Assembly: GCA_023544645.1 (NCBI GenBank)
Contig: JAMJFO010000003.1
Location: 62,001-126,000 of the forward strand
DNA: 64,000 nucleotides
Direction of reading: 5' to 3'
Source of the DNA: Desulfobulbaceae bacterium
GTDB lineage: Bacteria; Desulfobacterota; Desulfobulbia; Desulfobulbales; Desulfobulbaceae
The translations under genes and the position numbers were made by a program. Shown piece after piece: positions 1 through 8,056 of this stretch; position 1 is the first letter of the stretch, and each line of letters starts with the position of its first letter. The notes beneath the pieces are model-generated. The model was not told the origin of the DNA and searched no databases. It saw only the letters and a list, made by a program, of their open reading frames with translations.

Positions 1-841
1 AACTTATACCTCCTCAACATGTGAAGCCCTATCTGAGAGGCAACAAAAATGATTATAACGATGCTCGCGCCATCGTCGAGGCAGCAAGTCGACCATCTAT
101 GCCGGTTGTCGCAATCAAAACACCAGAAGAGCAGGATATGCAAGCCATTCACCGAATGCGTTCCCAGTGTCTTCGGGATCGCACGGCGCTATGCAATTCC
201 ACCCGAGGACTCTTGGGTGAATACGGTATTGCCATGGCTAAAGGCGTTAGCAAATTGCGGAGCCTCATTCCCCGGCTTTTGGAAGATGCGCAGAACGGGC
301 TGAGCGATCTTTTCCGTGAATTGCTTGCCCGTCGCTATGAGCAACTGATCGAGTTGGATGTGGGCAACTGATCGAGTTGGATGCTCATATAGAGTTTTTT
401 ACGAGCAAACTTAAAATACTCGCTCAGCAGAATGACTCTTGTCAACGCTTGCAGACGATACCAGGCTTTGGCCCTATTGTTGCCAGTGCCTTTTGCGCAG
501 TCATCGGAGATGGCCGTGCTTGTTGCCGTGGGCGAGATGCCGCTGCATCTTTGGGGCTGGTTCCCCGCCAGCACAGCACCGGCGGCAAAAACGTCCTTCT
601 CGGCATAAGCAAACGAGGAGATAGCTATTTGCGTAGCCTGCTCGTTCACGGAGCACGTGCGGTCGTTCAACAAGCGGCCGGCAAAGAGGATAAGCTGAGC
701 CGATGGATCAACCGAATATGCGAAGAGCGCGGATGGAACAAAGCGGTAGTCGCCATGGCAAACAAGATGACTCGTATGGGTTGGGCCATCTTGCGATATA
801 ACACCAGTTATCAACCTGTTGTAGGCAGTCCTGTTCATTAA
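1..841 (+). pseudogene. IS110/IS1111-family transposase, frameshifted and cut by the window edge
   Basis: This is the transposase of an IS110-family insertion sequence, a DEDD-type recombinase. The open frame already runs through the left edge: codons from base 3 read LIPPQHVKPYLRGNKNDYND, the typical end of the catalytic N-terminal domain, so the start and first catalytic residues lie outside. The first frame stops at 371. The C-terminal Transposase_20 part (ending GLVPRQHSTGGKNVLLGISK and so on) continues in another frame, from about 377 to 841. The break is a tandem duplication: a 23-bp unit at 338-360 is repeated at 361-383 with one mismatch. Removing one copy rejoins the frames as EQLIELDAHIEFF. 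The gene is therefore very probably inactive unless frameshifting rescues it. The family call is firm; the subgroup is inferred. Confidence 0.9.
338..383. repeat. 23-bp tandem duplication inside the transposase
   Basis: Two head-to-tail 23-bp copies, 338-360 and 361-383, are identical except for one base (A340 against G363). The length is not a multiple of three, so it shifts the transposase frame into a TGA at 369-371. One mismatch shows the duplication is recent but not brand new. Confidence 0.93.
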
Positions 842-1119
842 CAGAGTCTTACTTAACAACAAAACGAGAAGGAGATATCCCGCCAAAAATTGCGAAGGCA
901 TTTTAAGTAACGATGACGAAACAGGTCAGACCAGCATATCGAAAACCTGACACTCACGGAGGTCCCCAAGACCGGGAATCCGATAAGGACGATATGAGCA
1001 GATTTCATCAAGGTCCGAGAGCATCACATTCTCTCAAAATGAGACCGGATATACGGCAGCAATCCTGTCCCTGTCATTTTAACTTAAAAACCCTTGCAAA
1101 AAGGGGGGAGACCATATAC
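842..1119 (+). ncRNA. Candidate IS110-type bridge RNA region / right end of the element
   Basis: Between the transposase stop and the putative element end lie about 275 bases without a convincing gene; the reading frame at 913-1251 has no family-like features. Short complementary arms suggest folding: CAGGT 922-926 with ACCTG 945-949; CGGA-GGTC 957-964 with GACC 970-973 and TCCG 979-982; GAGAG 1017-1021 with CTCTC 1031-1035. In the IS1111 group of IS110 elements the bridge RNA, which guides target and donor recognition, is encoded in the end downstream of the transposase. The placement fits that group. The G-rich run ending in ACCAT (1103-1114) looks like the terminal repeat seen at such ends. 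The exact RNA limits are not determined. Confidence 0.5.
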
Positions 1120-1178
1120 GTGAGCGTTCGAGAAGGGCATAAACAAGGCGGCAACGATGTTGATAATACTGATGGTAT

Positions 1179-1262
1179 ATCAACGAGTTGTCAACACAGC
1201 AGATGCGCCCTTATCGGGCGCCCCGCAGGGCGGCGGGGTGAACCCGGATAACAACGGTTGAT
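1179..1262. repeat. Branched inverted repeat (cruciform-like) beside the IS right end
   Basis: An outer stem pairs ATCAAC..GTTGT (1179-1191) with ACAAC..GTTGAT (1251-1262). It encloses two hairpins, GCGCCC 1205-1210 with GGGCGC 1216-1221 and CCCCGC 1221-1226 with GCGGGG 1233-1238. IS1111-type elements often insert into folded targets such as REP or attC sequences, so this could be the target structure. That role is inference. Confidence 0.5.
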
Positions 1263-1264
1263 TC

Positions 1265-1286
1265 AAGTTATTTTTTTAAATAACTT
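1265..1286. terminator. AT-rich 9-bp hairpin, possible weak terminator
   Basis: A perfect stem AAGTTATTT (1265-1273) / AAATAACTT (1278-1286) with a TTTT loop lies downstream of the flavodoxin-like gene on the minus strand. It has few GC pairs, so termination strength is doubtful. Confidence 0.35.
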
Positions 1287-1336
1287 ATACTTACCTGTGA
1301 AAACAGCACGAAGCCGTCACGGATTCAGGGATATTT

Positions 1337-2029
1337 CTATGGCCGTGAAAGAGGGGTGTTAAAATCAAGCGACTGAATGTCGCCGTCGTCTTCGCTCATC
1401 TCCCTGCCGATCATCCGTCCGAATCGTTCAGCCTCTTCGAGCTGCTTTCTGCTGTGACCGTATTTCCGATATTTTTTCCGCAGCCAGGATCTTTTTTCCG
1501 GTATTTTACCGGCCAGCTTCAAAAAGACCCCAATGGTCCGCCAGGGCTCAATGCTTGGGTGGGAGAATACGATGAAGTTCCCGACCCGAGCTCCGCATTT
1601 CTGCAGGAGCCGTTTCAGACCCCAGGCGTGCAGGCGCCAGTAACCGCGGCATGATATCAGCGGCAGCACCTCCTGCCCGGGAAAAAGTTTATTGCCATCC
1701 CGGTTGATGAGAAAAAGAATGGGTCCGCTGGGATTGTATGACCATGTAGGGCCTGCCAGAATGATCAGATCATAGTTTTCAAAACACTGGGGGGATAAAG
1801 GTAGGATCGGCATGCGCTTGCGAAAGAACGTCTCCACCATCATGCTCATGGTCCCGGAAATGGTGCCTATGGGAAAACGAAGCTGCTCCAGCGGAATCAA
1901 CCTTTCCCGGAAAACTTCAACACGGTACTCCTCCAGACCGGTAACAAGGGTTTGGACCAGATTATTGGTCTGGCTGGAAAAGGAGTAATAAAGGAGCAGA
2001 ATGCGTTTCTTGCCCGCAGATGATTCCAT
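1337..2029 (-). CDS. Flavodoxin-like / NADPH-dependent reductase-type flavoprotein
   Basis: A 230-residue soluble protein with a flavodoxin fold. Strand 1 (RILLLYYSFSSQTNNLVQ) contains the serine/threonine-rich loop that holds the FMN phosphate. A later strand (DLIILAGPTWSYNPSG) matches the flavin-ring loop of the family. The basic, Arg/Lys-rich C-terminal third (about 170-215) is unlike minimal flavodoxins. It probably binds FMN and moves electrons or reduces a small substrate; the partner is unknown. It lies beyond the terminator of the dsrMKJOP operon and so is probably transcribed on its own from the gap at 2030-2094. No strong Shine-Dalgarno is seen before its ATG. Confidence 0.7.
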   Translation of the reverse strand: MESSAGKKRILLLYYSFSSQTNNLVQTLVTGLEEYRVEVFRERLIPLEQLRFPIGTISGTMSMMVETFFRKRMPILPLSPQCFENYDLIILAGPTWSYNPSGPILFLINRDGNKLFPGQEVLPLISCRGYWRLHAWGLKRLLQKCGARVGNFIVFSHPSIEPWRTIGVFLKLAGKIPEKRSWLRKKYRKYGHSRKQLEEAERFGRMIGREMSEDDGDIQSLDFNTPLSRP

Positions 2030-2094
2030 GGAAGATCTTTTTTCAGTTAGCGTTCACCAATTTCAGTAGACGCTATATAGCACATGCGCGGGAC

Positions 2095-2130
2095 AAAAAA
2101 AAGCCCCCGGTCAATTTTGACCGGGGGCTT
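2095..2130 (-). terminator. Rho-independent terminator of the dsrMKJOP operon
   Basis: A 13-bp perfect stem (2101-2113 with 2118-2130, core CCCCCGGTCA/TGACCGGGGG) with a 4-nt loop. On the minus strand it is followed by a run of T (2095-2100), just after the dsrP stop. Confidence 0.93.
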
Positions 2131-2150
2131 GGATTGATATGTGGACTAAA

Positions 2151-3320
2151 TCAGGATTCGATTTCGTGTTCCACGCTGATAGCGATTTTGTAGAGAACAG
2201 TCAGAATGAAAAATCCTGTACACCAGACGGCAATGGTGATCATGATTTCGTTAAGGGTCGGATAGTATTCAACGACTTCCTCAAGAGGAGTGGGAACAAA
2301 ACCGCCCAGGACAAAACCGATGCCTTTATCCAGCCAGAGGCCGAAGAAGATAGCCGCGGAGCCGATGCCGAGCCACAGATCATTGCGCCGGGTATAGGGA
2401 ATTGCCAGCAGAGCGATACCTGACGCGCAGAGAACGACAAACCCCCAGAGATAGGGAACGAGGTTGTTGTATACATGCCCGTCATGCTCAAGGCCAAAGA
2501 ACAGGTATTCCAGGGTGTGTTTATGGCCGGGAATATTGCTGTAGTAGCCGACAAAGAATTCAAGCATCAGAAAAAAGGCATTAATTATGGCTGCATACAG
2601 AATGATGGTGACGATTTTGTCTTTTGCCTCCTTTCCGACATCAAAGTTTGCCACCCTTTTAAGAATCAGGCCAACCAGCAGGATTAATGCGGGACCCGCG
2701 GCAAAAGCAGAGGCCAGAAAGCGTGGGGCAATGATGGCGGACAGCCAGAAGTGCCTTCCGGGCAGACCGCAGTACAGCATAGCGGTGACGGTATGGATGG
2801 AAATGGCAAAGGGTATGGAAATATAGACGAAAATATAGATCCATTTCGGCGGCTTAACCTGTTTGCGTTCCGCGGTCAATATGACCCAGCCGCAGAGAAT
2901 ATTGAGGAACAGGTACCCGTTGAGCACAATCATGTCCCAGAAAAGCATGGAATTGGGAGTGGGGTGCAGGAGGACGTTCAAAGCCCGCAACGGCTGCCCG
3001 AGGTCGGCAATAATGAACATCAGGCACATGGTCAGAGCGGCAATGGCAAGAAATTCACCAAGAATGGTTATCCTGCCGAACGCTTTGTAGTTGTGAATAT
3101 AATATGGCAGCACGAGCATAACCCCTCCGGCGGCCACACCGACCAGAAAGGTAAACTGCGAAATGTACAGCCCCCAGGATACGGATCGGCTCATCCCGGT
3201 CAAACCGAGACCATAATTGTACTGTCTGATGTAACAGAGAGCACCGATGGCCATGAACGTGCCGAGAAAGGCCAGCCAGATCCAGTAATAATTGTTTCCT
3301 TTTAGCGCTTTTTCAAACAT
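2151..3320 (-). CDS. dsrP: DsrP, NrfD-like integral membrane subunit of the DsrMKJOP complex
   Basis: A polytopic inner-membrane protein of the NrfD/PsrC family with about ten hydrophobic helices. It forms the quinone-interacting module with DsrO and DsrJ. I place the start at the ATG at 3320 (MFEKALKG), preceded by GAGGT six bases upstream, rather than 14 codons earlier; this gives 389 residues, normal for DsrP. It is the last gene of the operon, 7 bases after the dsrO stop and followed by a strong terminator. In known sulfate reducers the complex links membrane quinol and periplasmic electrons to cytoplasmic sulfite reduction through DsrC. That role is taken from the family. Confidence 0.93.
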   Translation of the reverse strand: MFEKALKGNNYYWIWLAFLGTFMAIGALCYIRQYNYGLGLTGMSRSVSWGLYISQFTFLVGVAAGGVMLVLPYYIHNYKAFGRITILGEFLAIAALTMCLMFIIADLGQPLRALNVLLHPTPNSMLFWDMIVLNGYLFLNILCGWVILTAERKQVKPPKWIYIFVYISIPFAISIHTVTAMLYCGLPGRHFWLSAIIAPRFLASAFAAGPALILLVGLILKRVANFDVGKEAKDKIVTIILYAAIINAFFLMLEFFVGYYSNIPGHKHTLEYLFFGLEHDGHVYNNLVPYLWGFVVLCASGIALLAIPYTRRNDLWLGIGSAAIFFGLWLDKGIGFVLGGFVPTPLEEVVEYYPTLNEIMITIAVWCTGFFILTVLYKIAISVEHEIES

Positions 3321-3327
3321 GGCTACC

Positions 3328-4179
3328 TCATACAATAAAAAAGACTGATGGTTGTGTACCAAGAGCGGGTTTACGCTGTATCGTAAAGTTCTCCTTCAAT
3401 ACCTGCCTGATCTCCGAGTTGGGATCGTTGAGGTCGCCGAACACCATGGCTTTGCTGGCGCCGGTGGCTTCAACGCAAGCGGGCTGGAGTCCGCGGGGAA
3501 GCCTGTCGACACAGAAATTGCATTTTTCAACAACACCGCGCATCCTGGTGGGAAATTCGCGATTTATCTTGTTCATGTCCAGACCGTTGCGCGGGTCCTG
3601 CCAGTTAAAGGAACGGGCGCCGTAGGGACAGGCAGCCATGCAGAACCGGCAGCCTATGCATCGGTGGTAATCCATGGCGACAATGCCGTCCTTGTTCTTG
3701 AAAGTGGCCTTGGTCGGACAGGCCCTGACACAGGGTGGCGAGTCGCAGTGATTACAAAGAACGAGAACCTGGTTCTTCTCCAGATTTTCATCCTTATGAT
3801 AGTGGCTGTGATCGGGGAAGGCATTTCCATAACCGGTCAGCCATATCCATTTGATTTCGTTATTCTTTTCCGCCAGGTCCGGAACATTATGCACGGAATG
3901 ACAAGCCTTGATACAGGCTTCGGCCATGGCCGGATTTTCATTGAACTTGCGGACGTCAATGACCATGCCGTAACGGGTGCCGCTCGGGACTGTATCGCTG
4001 CCGTGTCCAGCTGTTGAAGCTTGATCTCCAGCGCCTTCGCCCGGGGTTACCTCACGGGCTGCCCTGGCCGCAAGCGGATAGGAACCGGTTATCAGGCGGT
4101 CAACCACCGCCGGAGCACCAAGACCAGCCAGGGTGGAAATGCCGGCAATTTTGAGGAACTCTCTTCTCTTTTTGTCCAT
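3328..4179 (-). CDS. dsrO: DsrO, periplasmic ferredoxin-like iron-sulfur subunit
   Basis: An iron-sulfur protein of the DsrO/HmcB type exported by the Tat route: the N-terminus MDKKRREFLKIAG carries the twin arginines and a hydrophobic segment. Cysteine groups suited to [4Fe-4S] clusters lie at about 142/145/150/154, 174/177/180/184 and 220/223/235. The start at 4179 is chosen because AGGAGG lies about ten bases upstream. A start at 4206 would overlap dsrJ and put extra residues before the Tat signal. It probably relays electrons between DsrJ and DsrP on the outer face of the membrane. Length (283 residues) is as expected. Confidence 0.94.
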   Translation of the reverse strand: MDKKRREFLKIAGISTLAGLGAPAVVDRLITGSYPLAARAAREVTPGEGAGDQASTAGHGSDTVPSGTRYGMVIDVRKFNENPAMAEACIKACHSVHNVPDLAEKNNEIKWIWLTGYGNAFPDHSHYHKDENLEKNQVLVLCNHCDSPPCVRACPTKATFKNKDGIVAMDYHRCIGCRFCMAACPYGARSFNWQDPRNGLDMNKINREFPTRMRGVVEKCNFCVDRLPRGLQPACVEATGASKAMVFGDLNDPNSEIRQVLKENFTIQRKPALGTQPSVFFIV

Positions 4180-4198
4180 CAGTTTATATCCTCCTTGG

Positions 4199-4579
4199 TT
4201 ACTCACTCTCGACAGGAGCCAGATGGCAGTCCCAGCAATAGGGAGTTACTGACGCGTATTCATGGCAGGTGTCACAGAATTTTTTCTTGCTGGTGTGACA
4301 CGTAATACACGCGTTCTGCAGGCTCTTCTGATACTTTTTTCCTTCCAGTTCAAAATATGCGCGGTCACCGGTGCGCAAAACCTCGTCGCGCCATTCATTG
4401 AGCAACTGCATATGCTTTGATCGCATTACATTAACCGAATCGACACATTTCTTGGAGTCCTTCGGCAGTTCAGGTTTAGGCACATCTCCTGCAACACCAT
4501 GGTTGTACCAGATGGGAAATGTGACCAGCAGGACAAAAATGATCAGTCCCGGAATAATAATACCTCTGTCGTACATCAC
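4199..4579 (-). CDS. dsrJ: DsrJ, triheme cytochrome c
   Basis: A small membrane-anchored periplasmic cytochrome of 126 residues. An uncleaved-looking N-terminal helix (about 6-25) is followed by three heme attachment motifs: CITCH (91-95), CDTCH (102-106) and CWDCH (115-119). An additional Cys45 (KKCVDS) matches the conserved cysteine proposed as an unusual axial heme ligand in this family. It lies between dsrK and dsrO, its usual position. Periplasmic electron exchange within the DsrMKJOP complex is its accepted role; the exact redox partner remains open in the field. Confidence 0.95.
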   Translation of the reverse strand: MMYDRGIIIPGLIIFVLLVTFPIWYNHGVAGDVPKPELPKDSKKCVDSVNVMRSKHMQLLNEWRDEVLRTGDRAYFELEGKKYQKSLQNACITCHTSKKKFCDTCHEYASVTPYCWDCHLAPVESE

Positions 4580-4603
4580 TCTTCCTCCACTTCAGCCAGA
4601 GAG

Positions 4604-6235
4604 TTAAACCAAAGTCCGTAGACCTTCATCAAGTTCCTGCCGTTGTTCGCCTTCAAGCACCAGAGAGTTGCCGACCAGTTCTGTCAGACCTGCCACAGTA
4701 ACCTCAGGCACCCAGTAGTTCATCAAGGATGTAAGGGTCGCCCGGTCAATGGCGCAAACACATCCCAGGGTATTGACGCCATACCTTTCATGTACATACT
4801 TGACGGCGTTTGCTCTCGGCAGGCCGCCGCGCATCCGGATTTCCATGATCTCGTCAGTATTCAGGCCGGTGCCTGAGCCGCAGCAGAATGTTTTCTCACG
4901 GATGGCATTTTCAGGCATATCGACCCAGTTGTTGACCACGTTGTCAAGGATATACCTCGGTTCTTCCAACAGGCCCATGCCGCGTGATGTGTTACAGGAG
5001 TCATGCCAGGTTGCGTAGACGTGATCATTACGGCTTTTATCGATATTCAGCTTGTTGTTCTTGATCAGATCGGCGGTGAACTCACTGATGTGGATCATCT
5101 TGGTCGAAGCCGCGTTGTCAAAAACAGTGCTGGTGATCGGTGATTTAGGCACTTCCAGGAAATCCGCCGGCCCGTTCATGGTATCCATATACTGGTGGAG
5201 GACGCGCCACATGTGACCGCACTCCCCGCCGATGATGTACTTGACGCCCAGGCGTTTTGCCTCGGCATACATCTTGGCATTCAGTTTTTTCATGGTCTGA
5301 TTGTTGGTGAACAGCCCAAAGTTGCCGCCTTCTGAGGCATAGGTTGACCAGGTGTAGTCCAGGCCGATGGCATGGAACAGGATCAGGTACCCCATGGCGG
5401 TGTATAATCCGGGCTCGGCAAAGACATCAGCTGACGGGGTGATAAAAAGAATTTCCGCCCCTTTTCGGTTGAAAGTGGGCTCAACGCGCACACCGGTAAG
5501 GTTTTCAACATCATCGACCAGAAAATCGACGTTGTCTTTAAAGGTGTGCGGCTGCAGACCCATGTGATTGCCGGTGCGGTTCGAGTTGGATGCCGGTTCC
5601 AGGATCCAGTTGATGCCGACCCCGACGAGATGCAGCATCTCGCGCATCATCATTGTAATTTCGGCCTGGTCTATTCCGTAAGGACAGAACACCGAGCAAC
5701 GTCTGCATTCAGTGCACTGGTAGGCGTACATGAACCATTCCTTAAGCACACCCACGGTCATTTCACGTGCCCCGGCCATTTTGCCGAGCAGTTTACCGGC
5801 CAGCGTGAAATCATTGCGGTAGACTGAGCGGAGCAGTTCTGCCCGCAGGACCGGCATGTTCTTGGGGTCGCCGGTGCCGAGGAAAAAATGGCACTTGTCG
5901 GCGCACGCACCGCATCGGACACAGCAGTCCATAAAAATCTTCAGGGAGCGGAACTTGTCCAGCCTGTCCTTGAGGCCGTTGATGATGATTTCCTTCCAGT
6001 TTTCAGGAAGTTTCCAGTCATCATCTTCCGGCCACCATTCGCGGGCGTTGGGAAAGCTCAACCCCTGTTGACTGTTCATGTATTCAACCTTTTCCTTCTT
6101 GGCCGGGTAGGCGAAGTTGCCAGGTTTGAATACCGCCGGTACCTCCATCCAATCTTTGGTCGGGTAGGAGCCGGTCATCAGGGAAGGTCCCTGAAAAACA
6201 CTCTTTGCTAATTTATCAACCTTTACAATTGCCAT
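4604..6235 (-). CDS. dsrK: DsrK, HdrD-like cytoplasmic iron-sulfur subunit
   Basis: The catalytic subunit of the complex, related to HdrD of heterodisulfide reductase. Two ferredoxin-type motifs (C105-C108-C111-C115 and C174-C177-C180-C184) bind [4Fe-4S] clusters. A CCG-type site (Cys414, Cys451-Cys452-Gly, Cys492/Cys494) fits the special cluster that reduces a disulfide or trisulfide. In sulfate reducers the likely substrate is DsrC trisulfide, which links sulfite reduction to the membrane. The 543-residue length is normal for the family. It follows dsrM by 34 bases, consistent with co-transcription. Confidence 0.95.
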   Translation of the reverse strand: MAIVKVDKLAKSVFQGPSLMTGSYPTKDWMEVPAVFKPGNFAYPAKKEKVEYMNSQQGLSFPNAREWWPEDDDWKLPENWKEIIINGLKDRLDKFRSLKIFMDCCVRCGACADKCHFFLGTGDPKNMPVLRAELLRSVYRNDFTLAGKLLGKMAGAREMTVGVLKEWFMYAYQCTECRRCSVFCPYGIDQAEITMMMREMLHLVGVGINWILEPASNSNRTGNHMGLQPHTFKDNVDFLVDDVENLTGVRVEPTFNRKGAEILFITPSADVFAEPGLYTAMGYLILFHAIGLDYTWSTYASEGGNFGLFTNNQTMKKLNAKMYAEAKRLGVKYIIGGECGHMWRVLHQYMDTMNGPADFLEVPKSPITSTVFDNAASTKMIHISEFTADLIKNNKLNIDKSRNDHVYATWHDSCNTSRGMGLLEEPRYILDNVVNNWVDMPENAIREKTFCCGSGTGLNTDEIMEIRMRGGLPRANAVKYVHERYGVNTLGCVCAIDRATLTSLMNYWVPEVTVAGLTELVGNSLVLEGEQRQELDEGLRTLV

Positions 6236-6269
6236 TGTTCTATCCTTCTCACCTTGATTCCAAGCCGAC

Positions 6270-7292
6270 TTATTCTTCGTCAGCCTTTGGGGGCAACTCT
6301 TTTTCTACCGGGATGCCAGCATCGACCATGAACTCCCTGAACTCATCCTCATATCCGGCGTATGAATGAGGCTTGATGTCCGGGTTCCACGGGTTGATGT
6401 GCCGCCGCATGCGGGAGTCATTGGCCAGATTCCTGGTCGGGCTGAGGAATACACCTCCCAGATGCATAAGTTTGCTGAATGGAAAGTAGGCAAGCAGCAC
6501 GCTGACCAGAAAGAGGTGGATATAAAAAATAGAGCCGATATTCGTCGGTATGGTCGGCTGGAGGGTCGCCAGACCGATGGCAAGCCGTTTGATGGCTACG
6601 ATATCAATATCGGTGCGCAGAAAGAAGCGCATCAAAATGCCGGTCACAACGATGCCGAAAATCAGGAACAGGGGAAAATAGTCATTGGCAAGGGATATGT
6701 ATTTCACCTGCCGGTTGATCAATCTGCGGCCGAAAAGAAGTATGAGGCCAAGCAAAATGGTGACATCGGTAAGATATATTGACGGGGCGCCGATCTGCAG
6801 GATGCCGTCGCCAAATTCCAGGACATTTATAAACCCGGGCACGGGATCAACAAACAGCCGTATGTGCCGTAGGATAATAACCAGAAAACTGTAGTGAAAG
6901 AGAATGCCGAAAAGCCACAGCCATTTGCTCGATTCATAGGTCAGTTTCGGTCCTTCGTGCACCTCAGCTTTTGTGTTGCGCCAGAGTGAACGGAAAAGGA
7001 AGATTTCCAGGAACATCCTGGCCACTACCTGGGAGGTGGTTGCCGGGGATTCAAGCTTGTCATGCTTGATCCAGGGCAGCGAGTATCCCTGACCACAGGT
7101 CGTCGGAATTTTAAAAGGTACTGGTGATTTTGCCCAGTGGACGACCCGGTAGCAGAATCCGATTATAAAGGTTGCCACGGCTAACCATGGAATAACCACA
7201 CCGAACAGATACTGCATGCCGGGAATCTTGGACCCGATCCACGCAATCAACACCAAGGCAATGACTGCCGCCAACGGGAAGGTGTACTTCAT
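6270..7292 (-). CDS. dsrM: DsrM, heme b membrane subunit (NarI-like)
   Basis: A 340-residue integral membrane protein with two N-terminal helices, then a NarI-like domain of about four helices with conserved histidines (for example LFHYSFLVIILRHIRLF) that bind two b hemes. It anchors DsrK and is thought to oxidise menaquinol and pass electrons to it. It is the first gene of the dsrMKJOP series. The 132-bp leader upstream has a small inverted repeat (GCAATC/GATTGC at 7327-7345). It is separated from the RsbRD-N-like gene by that leader but lies on the same strand. Confidence 0.93.
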   Translation of the reverse strand: MKYTFPLAAVIALVLIAWIGSKIPGMQYLFGVVIPWLAVATFIIGFCYRVVHWAKSPVPFKIPTTCGQGYSLPWIKHDKLESPATTSQVVARMFLEIFLFRSLWRNTKAEVHEGPKLTYESSKWLWLFGILFHYSFLVIILRHIRLFVDPVPGFINVLEFGDGILQIGAPSIYLTDVTILLGLILLFGRRLINRQVKYISLANDYFPLFLIFGIVVTGILMRFFLRTDIDIVAIKRLAIGLATLQPTIPTNIGSIFYIHLFLVSVLLAYFPFSKLMHLGGVFLSPTRNLANDSRMRRHINPWNPDIKPHSYAGYEDEFREFMVDAGIPVEKELPPKADEE

Positions 7293-7424
7293 CGATCACT
7301 CCCTCGCTTCAAGTTAAACAGAACACGCAATCAACAAGAGATTGCATAGTACGCGAAATGCCGGCAGTCCCCTCGTCCGCCGGCGCAAGGCAGGTCATCC
7401 CGCCCTGTAATCTATCCTGAAAGG

Positions 7425-7961
7425 TCAGTTTATTTTGCCGCTATCATCCACCCGGGTCCTCTCCAGCAGGGAAGATGGGCACGGGGAATCAGACAAAATA
7501 TAACTTCCGCTTTTCAGTTCCTTTATCCTTACCTGGAACAGCTGCTCCCGACATTCCATATACTTGTCAAAGGCAGCCAGCGCCAGGCGGTCTATTTCGC
7601 AGTCCAGATCGGTAAGTTCCTGAGTCAGGTGTCTGGTATTTTTATTATCATTCAAAATTTGCCGGATTATCCACTTTAATTCGAGAAAAGGGACAACGGC
7701 CTGGGAAGGTGAGAAATCCTGAACTGCGCGGATCCGGATAATCTGATCGAGCGGCCCTGCGTATTCCTGCTGGTCCCCGCCGGCAAGGAGGAGATCAATG
7801 ATGCGGGAAAGGCCTTCACGGATATTGGCGCCAGTGGGATTGGCTATGGTGTCCAGAGACTTTTTGAAAAAACCCGACGATGTGTAGCTGTCCAGGGTTC
7901 GCTCCGCCCAGACGCTTAAGATCTGCTTTTTTTTCTCTTGCAGAGTTTCGAACAGGTTCAT
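7425..7961 (-). CDS. RsbRD N-terminal-domain-like protein upstream of dsrM
   Basis: A 178-residue, mostly helical cytoplasmic protein resembling the RsbRD_N sensor domain: the opening MNLFETLQEKKKQILSVW and a later LEL.WIIR helix are typical. No DNA-binding or STAS domain follows. Genes of this type are, to my knowledge, a regular neighbour of dsrMKJOP in sulfate reducers, which suggests a regulatory or sensory role for the complex. The function is not established. The leader at 7962-8056 contains an ATGAAT/ATTCAT inverted repeat that could be an operator. Confidence 0.7.
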   Translation of the reverse strand: MNLFETLQEKKKQILSVWAERTLDSYTSSGFFKKSLDTIANPTGANIREGLSRIIDLLLAGGDQQEYAGPLDQIIRIRAVQDFSPSQAVVPFLELKWIIRQILNDNKNTRHLTQELTDLDCEIDRLALAAFDKYMECREQLFQVRIKELKSGSYILSDSPCPSSLLERTRVDDSGKIN

Positions 7962-8056
7962 TTCCCCTCGGTCAGTCGTATGCTTATAAAAATGAATGAA
8001 GATTCATGCATTCGTAGTCATCTATCATGATTGAAATTTCTTTTCAACAAAAATTT

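Noticed and set aside
913-1251. Open frame of 112 codons after the transposase
   Set aside because: No recognisable domain, composition unlike its neighbours, and it overlaps the structured IS end. A chance frame in non-coding DNA is more likely.
1179-1262. Integron attC site
   Set aside because: Outer arms look similar, but the required RYYYAAC and GTTRRRY core sequences have mismatches at several positions, and there is no integrase or cassette context.
4604-7292. Heterodisulfide reductase HdrDE instead of DsrMK
   Set aside because: HdrD-like motifs are present, but the gene order with the triheme DsrJ, Tat-exported DsrO and NrfD-like DsrP fits dsrMKJOP.
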